DNA of 12,100 nucleotides from Ettlia oleoabundans (Eukaryota; Chlorophyta; Chlorophyceae; Chlamydomonadales). Made by a program: the position numbers and the translations under genes. Where the stretch lies: the NCBI GenBank assembly GCA_019693395.1, contig JAAMXP010001374.1, forward strand, positions 1 to 12,100, written 5' to 3'. The notes under the pieces were generated by a model, which worked only from the letters and a program-made list of their open reading frames with translations, searched no databases and had not been told where the DNA came from. Shown one piece after another: positions 10,001 through 12,100 of the stretch (the first letter of the stretch is position 1; every line of letters begins with the position of its first letter).

Positions 10001-10552
10001 TTTGGCGCCGCCGCCATGCCGCTGGCGCATCAAGGCCTTGGCTGCACGCCACGCATGCTCTAGTTCGGACTTTGCAGCGGAGTAATCAAAGGCGCCACCA
10101 AGTGAGGCTAGCGCCCGACTGCAAGATATATGGGCCATGGCAAGGTGGGTGCTGGGATCTGGGTGCTGGGATGTGGATGCTGCTGGTTGATGGAGGGAAT
10201 TGGGCAGGGAAAACTGGGATGAAAACATCGGGCAACCATCACAGTCCACCGCCATCCTTTGAATGAACCCATGCATGGTACTAATTTCAAAGTTGCAATT
10301 TGTAGGACTGGAAAAATTCTCATGCGAAACGCACCTCTCAGCTTCCTCACGAGTGGCATCCCCCAGCGCCTCTGCCGCCGCGCATTGCTGTGGGTACAGC
10401 AACCGCTGGGCCTGCAGGTCGCTCAGTGCCTGGTGCACCGCGTTTTGTAGGTGCCGGGGTAGCGGATGTGCCGAGGTGGTGGAGTCAGTCTCGTGCGGGG
10501 CTGCGCCGCCTACTAGTGCCAGCTGCTGGCATGGCGGCGGTGGCGGCGACAT
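4067..10552 (-). CDS. Large unassigned Ala/Gln/Pro/Ser-rich protein (six exons, 1814 aa)
   Basis: On the minus strand the coding exons are 10552-10335, 10118-9981, 9818-8759, 8494-6779, 6591-5543 and 5330-4067. They total 5445 nt, an exact multiple of three, with every junction in matching phase, which strongly supports one gene. The start is ATG 10552 (MSPPPPPCQQLALVGG) and the stop is TAA 4069-4067. The N-terminal about 190 residues look partly helical (for example AAKSELEHAWRAAKALMRQR, EEEVWASFEVFTAAVTAEVD). Basic clusters ARKRERS and TKRQRQR in exon 3 could be nuclear-localisation signals. Residues about 760-810 are Pro-Ala repeats. A Gln/Glu-rich probable coiled coil ends exon 4 (KEERKEEQQALLDELAALAIERY). 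Exon 5 has a 16-residue tandem repeat, a helical KAAAEAAAAARREQEAAGW region and an acidic Ser run (SSSEDSDSLWSESS). Exon 6 opens with a basic helix (HKVRALRYRLLRRQL) and ends LRALKERLAGEKLRRQQK. There is no catalytic signature and no signal peptide. A scaffold or regulatory protein is possible, but I do not recognise a family. Confidence 0.8.
5045..5060 (-). repeat. CCA trinucleotide run (poly-proline) in exon 6
   Basis: A short (GGT)n run on the plus strand encodes five consecutive prolines (QPPPPPVV) in the last exon of the large gene. It is an in-frame microsatellite. Confidence 0.8.
5331..5542 (-). other. Intron 5 of the large gene (212 nt)
   Basis: The donor is GGGAAG|GTGCGC (exon ends 5543) and the acceptor is CCCTGCAG|GCACAAG (exon resumes 5330), phase 2. 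The body is A/T-richer than the exons and includes a small perfect hairpin (TTCTCA-TTAT-TGAGAA, 5391-5406). The final exon reads open from 5330 to the stop at 4067, starting HKVRALRYRLLRRQL. Confidence 0.74.
6316..6411 (-). repeat. 48-bp tandem repeat, two copies, in exon 5 of the large gene
   Basis: Units at 6316-6363 and 6364-6411 differ at one base. Each encodes the 16-residue unit QEGQQAAATVTNVTEG on the minus strand (residues about 1105-1136). A decayed partial third unit follows at 6412 and beyond. The period is a multiple of three, so copy-number change would keep the frame. Confidence 0.9.
6592..6778 (-). other. Intron 4 of the large gene (187 nt)
   Basis: The donor is TGCCAG|GTGCGG (exon ends 6779) and the acceptor is GAATGCAG|TACAAC (exon resumes 6591), phase 0. 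Splicing joins the probable coiled coil LAALAIERYCQ to YNLDAVQQLAGMEAAHGAW. Confidence 0.72.
7490..7640 (-). repeat. Pro-Ala-coding degenerate repeat with a (GGGGCT)n core in exon 4
   Basis: On the plus strand this region is built of degenerate GCTGGTGCTGGGGCTG-like units, with a core of six G-runs between 7590 and 7623, mostly spaced by CT. On the coding strand it gives alternating Pro and Ala (PAPAPAPAP) broken by AVCAATS and AVCESA spacers. It is in frame and was probably generated by slippage. The G-runs lie on the template strand, so a G-quadruplex would form in the DNA and not in this gene's mRNA. Confidence 0.85.
8495..8758 (-). other. Intron 3 of the large gene (264 nt)
   Basis: The donor is GTCCAG|GTGGGT (exon ends 8759) and the acceptor is CCTTTCAG|GCTG (exon resumes 8494), phase 0. 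The upstream frame meets a stop at about 8735. The join reads NASCLVQ then AVLDRMDEIA. Confidence 0.72.
9819..9980 (-). other. Intron 2 of the large gene (162 nt)
   Basis: The donor is GACGG|GTGCGA (exon ends 9981) and the acceptor is GCATGCAG|TGCC (exon resumes 9818), phase 2. The upstream frame stops within the intron at about 9950, so splicing is needed. The join reads DATDG then AVQPAEAS. Confidence 0.7.
10119..10334 (-). other. Intron 1 of the large gene (216 nt, stop-free)
   Basis: The donor is GAGAG|GTGCGT (exon ends 10335) and the acceptor is CTTGCAG|T (exon resumes 10118), phase 2. The intron is 72 codons long with no stop in frame, so retention would insert residues without breaking the protein. 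Its translation (rich in N, H, F, S, Q) looks unlike the flanking Ala-rich exons, and it contains a small tandem GGTGCTGGGAT pair near 10147-10176 (plus-strand reading). Confidence 0.65.
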
Positions 10553-10868
10553 TGCAACGGGGCGGCTGCCGCGAGAAACCCTTGCGGCGGTTGTGGTGCC
10601 GTAATCGCGGGCTGCACTGCTCAATTTGCCGCTAAATGACGGAGCGAGAGGGCAACGTGACGACGCTGACAAACGTTGACCGCTTGTGAACCCCAGCCAC
10701 GACGCACTGAGATGCGATTACGCTAATCACGATCGCCGCCAGTGCTGGGGGTTTGCTATTTGCAATGCAGAACCTATGTCGACACCTGGGCGCCAGCGGG
10801 ACCGTGGTCTGCCAAGGCGTTGTGCAGCTAATCGCGTATTGAAGCGTTACTTTATTCTCGGAATCACG
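10553..10868. promoter_or_regulatory. Divergent (bidirectional) promoter region between the large gene and the YjbQ-family gene
   Basis: Only 316 bp separate the two start codons, so both 5'UTRs and promoters must fit here. The element TAATCGC occurs at 10602-10608 and 10829-10835 on the plus strand (both extend to TAATCGCG) and at 10714-10720 on the minus strand, with the near-match TAATCAC at 10724-10730. The outer plus-strand copies lie about 50 and 33 bp from the two start codons. Around the centre there is an inverted repeat (AACCCCAGCCAC near 10689-10700 against GTGCTGGGGGTT at 10742-10753), which encloses the palindrome GATTA-CGC-TAATC (10716-10728). No TATA box is obvious. Promoter function is inferred from position. 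Confidence 0.55.
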
Positions 10869-12100
10869 ATGGCTTCCTGCATCGGCCCTGCTGCGCTTCG
10901 CTGCAATGGCCGCCTGCAGGCGCTGGCGTGCGCCCAGCTGCCTGCCGCTTGCCCGCAGCGCGCTTTCACAACTCCTCCTCCTGCCCGACGACGATCTGAC
11001 TCCAGAAAAGCCCTGCATGTAGCGCGCGCTGGTGAGTAACAAAACCCCAGCGCTCCAGCCTGCTCTATCCTGCTGCAACAAGCACACTCACAGAACCCCG
11101 GTCTCGCACTGGTGCGCAGAGACGCAAGCGGCGGGAGCAGTGCGGCCAACACAATGGTGAGGGCTGCTGCCGCCAGGGTGCCGCCACTGTCGCTGCCAGT
11201 GATTGGCGACGCTTCTGCATGGTTGCTCTTTTATCCAACTCCTAGCTTTTTCATATGGCACATGCAGGCTGCAGCGTGTCATTGAACTACCACCATACCC
11301 TCGCGGCTGCCATGTCATCACGCGGCAGCTGCTGCAACAGGTGGGGGCTGGCTGCCGGAGCGATGCAGCACCACCCTGCCGTCGATGTGCTGCATCAGCA
11401 TTGGCGCCAGTTGGTTTCTCATGTGGGGATTGCCGTACATGTCTGGTACTTAAGCAACCCTCCACACCAGTAGTAGGCATCAGATGTGGACTTAAATATG
11501 ATTGTGAATGCAAGTCACTTCTTTGAGCATCTTTCTGCTTGCAGTTGCCAGAGCTGGCGGAGTTTGAGGTGGGGATGGCCAACATCTTTGTACAACACAC
11601 CAGCTGCTCACTCACCATCAATGAGAACGCGTCGCCTGGTGAGCAGCAGATGCTTTTGAAATCGCAGCTTGCTTTCCAGGAAGAAGTGCACTGGCACCAG
11701 GTGGGAGCAGGCTGATGACAGGCTGAGTTGCCAGGCCCGCGCCAATCATCTGGGCAACACCACACAAGCGCCGACAGCAATTTCCCAAAGTTGCACTTCG
11801 CATAGCCGTTAACTTACAGCGCTGGCAGCCTGCCTGTCCCGCCCGCCTGTCCCGCCTTTTTGTAGATGTACCGCTTGACCTGGCGGATAGCTTGGACAGG
11901 CTGGCACCTGAAGGTACTGCAGTTCGGTACCGCCACGATGACGAGGGTCCTGATGATATGCCAGCTCATGTAAAGGTGATGACTGGGGCAGCTGCTCTGC
12001 ACCGCACTCAAGCACCCATGTACTGCTGCCATGTACTGCTGTCAACTTGATGCTCCTTTTGTTACTTTGCTTCACACCTAACCACAGGTCTGTTGCCCAT
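10869..12100 (+). CDS. yjbQ: UPF0047 / YjbQ-family protein with N-terminal transit-like extension (3' truncated by window)
   Basis: The visible exons are 10869-11031, 11120-11156, 11268-11340, 11545-11638 and 11866-11975, giving 159 codons in consistent phase (1, 2, 0, 1, 0). The first about 65 residues (MASCIGPAALRCNGRL and on, Ala/Arg/Ser-rich, almost no acidic residues) look like a plastid or mitochondrial transit peptide. The family domain then begins WLQRVIELPPYPRGCHVI (67-84). It continues with FVQHTSCSLTINENASPD (106-123) and RYRHDDEGPDDMPAHVK (143-159), the hallmark blocks of UPF0047. E. coli YjbQ has been reported to have weak thiamine-phosphate synthase activity; the true role is unclear. 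The remaining C-terminal part, which in relatives includes a GTWQGI-like motif, lies beyond the window. An in-frame ATG at 10776 could give a longer start; 10869 is preferred because the transit-like sequence begins there. The short exon 2 is the least certain. Confidence 0.85.
11032..11119 (+). other. Intron 1 of the YjbQ-family gene
   Basis: The donor is GCTG|GTGAGT at 11031/11032 and the acceptor is GTGCGCAG|AGACG at 11119/11120, 88 nt, phase 1. A prettier acceptor at 11093 (CACTCACAG) was considered, but its exon would leave the wrong phase for the next exon. With 11119 the codons join to give TQWLQRVIELPP, which matches the family. Confidence 0.55.
11157..11267 (+). other. Intron 2 of the YjbQ-family gene
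   Basis: The donor is ACAATG|GTGAGG at 11156/11157 and the acceptor is CACATGCAG|GCTGCAG at 11267/11268, 111 nt, phase 2. The split codon TG|G gives the Trp at the start of the UPF0047 domain. Confidence 0.68.
11341..11544 (+). other. Intron 3 of the YjbQ-family gene
   Basis: The donor is CAACAG|GTGGGG at 11340/11341 and the acceptor is TTCTGCTTGCAG|TTGCC at 11544/11545, 204 nt, phase 0. The join reads ITRQLLQQ then LPELAEFEVGMANIFVQHTS. Confidence 0.8.
11639..11865 (+). other. Intron 4 of the YjbQ-family gene
   Basis: The donor is TCGCCTG|GTGAGC at 11638/11639 and the acceptor is CTTTTTGTAG|ATGTACC at 11865/11866, 227 nt, phase 1. The split codon gives Asp in NENASPD. A small C-rich tandem (CCTGTCCCGCC twice) lies just before the acceptor and serves as its pyrimidine tract. 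Confidence 0.8.
11976..12087 (+). other. Intron 5 of the YjbQ-family gene (acceptor uncertain)
   Basis: The donor AAG|GTGATG at 11975/11976 directly follows the family block DDMPAHVK. A possible acceptor is CTAACCACAG ending at 12087, but the codons after it (GTC TGT TGC CCA) do not resemble the residues that usually follow in relatives, so the true acceptor may lie past the window end. A 13-bp tandem pair (CCATGTACTGCTG, 12016-12041) lies inside. Confidence 0.5.

Noticed and set aside
10553..10672. N-terminal extension of the large protein up to 10672
   Set aside because: The frame stays open, but the only start-like codon there is TTG; the first ATG is at 10552 and is the reasonable start for a nuclear gene.
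11094..11156. Alternative, longer exon 2 of the YjbQ-family gene using the acceptor at 11093
   Set aside because: Its 63-nt length leaves phase 1 where the next exon needs phase 2; the acceptor at 11119 gives the correct phase and the conserved W-x-Q-R start of the domain.

Overview
The window reads as nuclear DNA of a green alga (core chlorophyte; the genus cannot be fixed from sequence alone). The reasons are GC-rich coding sequence with strong Ala/Gln/Ser bias, short introns (about 90-360 nt) with GTG-type donors (GTGCGT, GTGAGT, GTGGGT) and TGCAG-type acceptors, genes with plant/algal-type architecture, and no bacterial operon structure, CRISPR, rRNA or tRNA that I can see.

Four genes are supported. 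(1) At the left edge, the last exon of a DUF962/Mpo1-like membrane protein (+, 28-284). (2) A type II membrane sulfotransferase of the Sulfotransfer_2 kind (+, 1644-3115, two coding exons joined in phase 0, probably with a 5'UTR intron at 1441-1641). (3) A very long minus-strand gene (10552 down to 4067). Its six exons join perfectly in phase into a 1814-residue, largely low-complexity Ala/Gln/Pro/Ser-rich protein that I cannot assign to a family. (4) At the right edge, the 5' part of a UPF0047/YjbQ-family gene (+, from 10869), with an N-terminal extension like an organelle transit peptide and five visible exons; its last part lies beyond the window.

Layout: genes 1 and 2 are in tandem, separated by about 1.15 kb in which I recognise nothing coding. 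Genes 2 and 3 converge on a roughly 950-bp spacer that carries a 100-bp near-copy of the 3' end of the sulfotransferase coding region. Genes 3 and 4 diverge from a 316-bp spacer between their start codons. That spacer holds a repeated TAATCGC element and inverted repeats, and probably works as a bidirectional promoter. There is no evidence that the four genes share a pathway.

The most interesting items are the unassigned 1814-aa protein, the duplicated sulfotransferase tail, the motif-rich divergent promoter, and a stop-free 216-nt first intron in the large gene. I see no convincing new mobile or defence system. All exon models come from reading splice sites and phases by eye, without transcript data.
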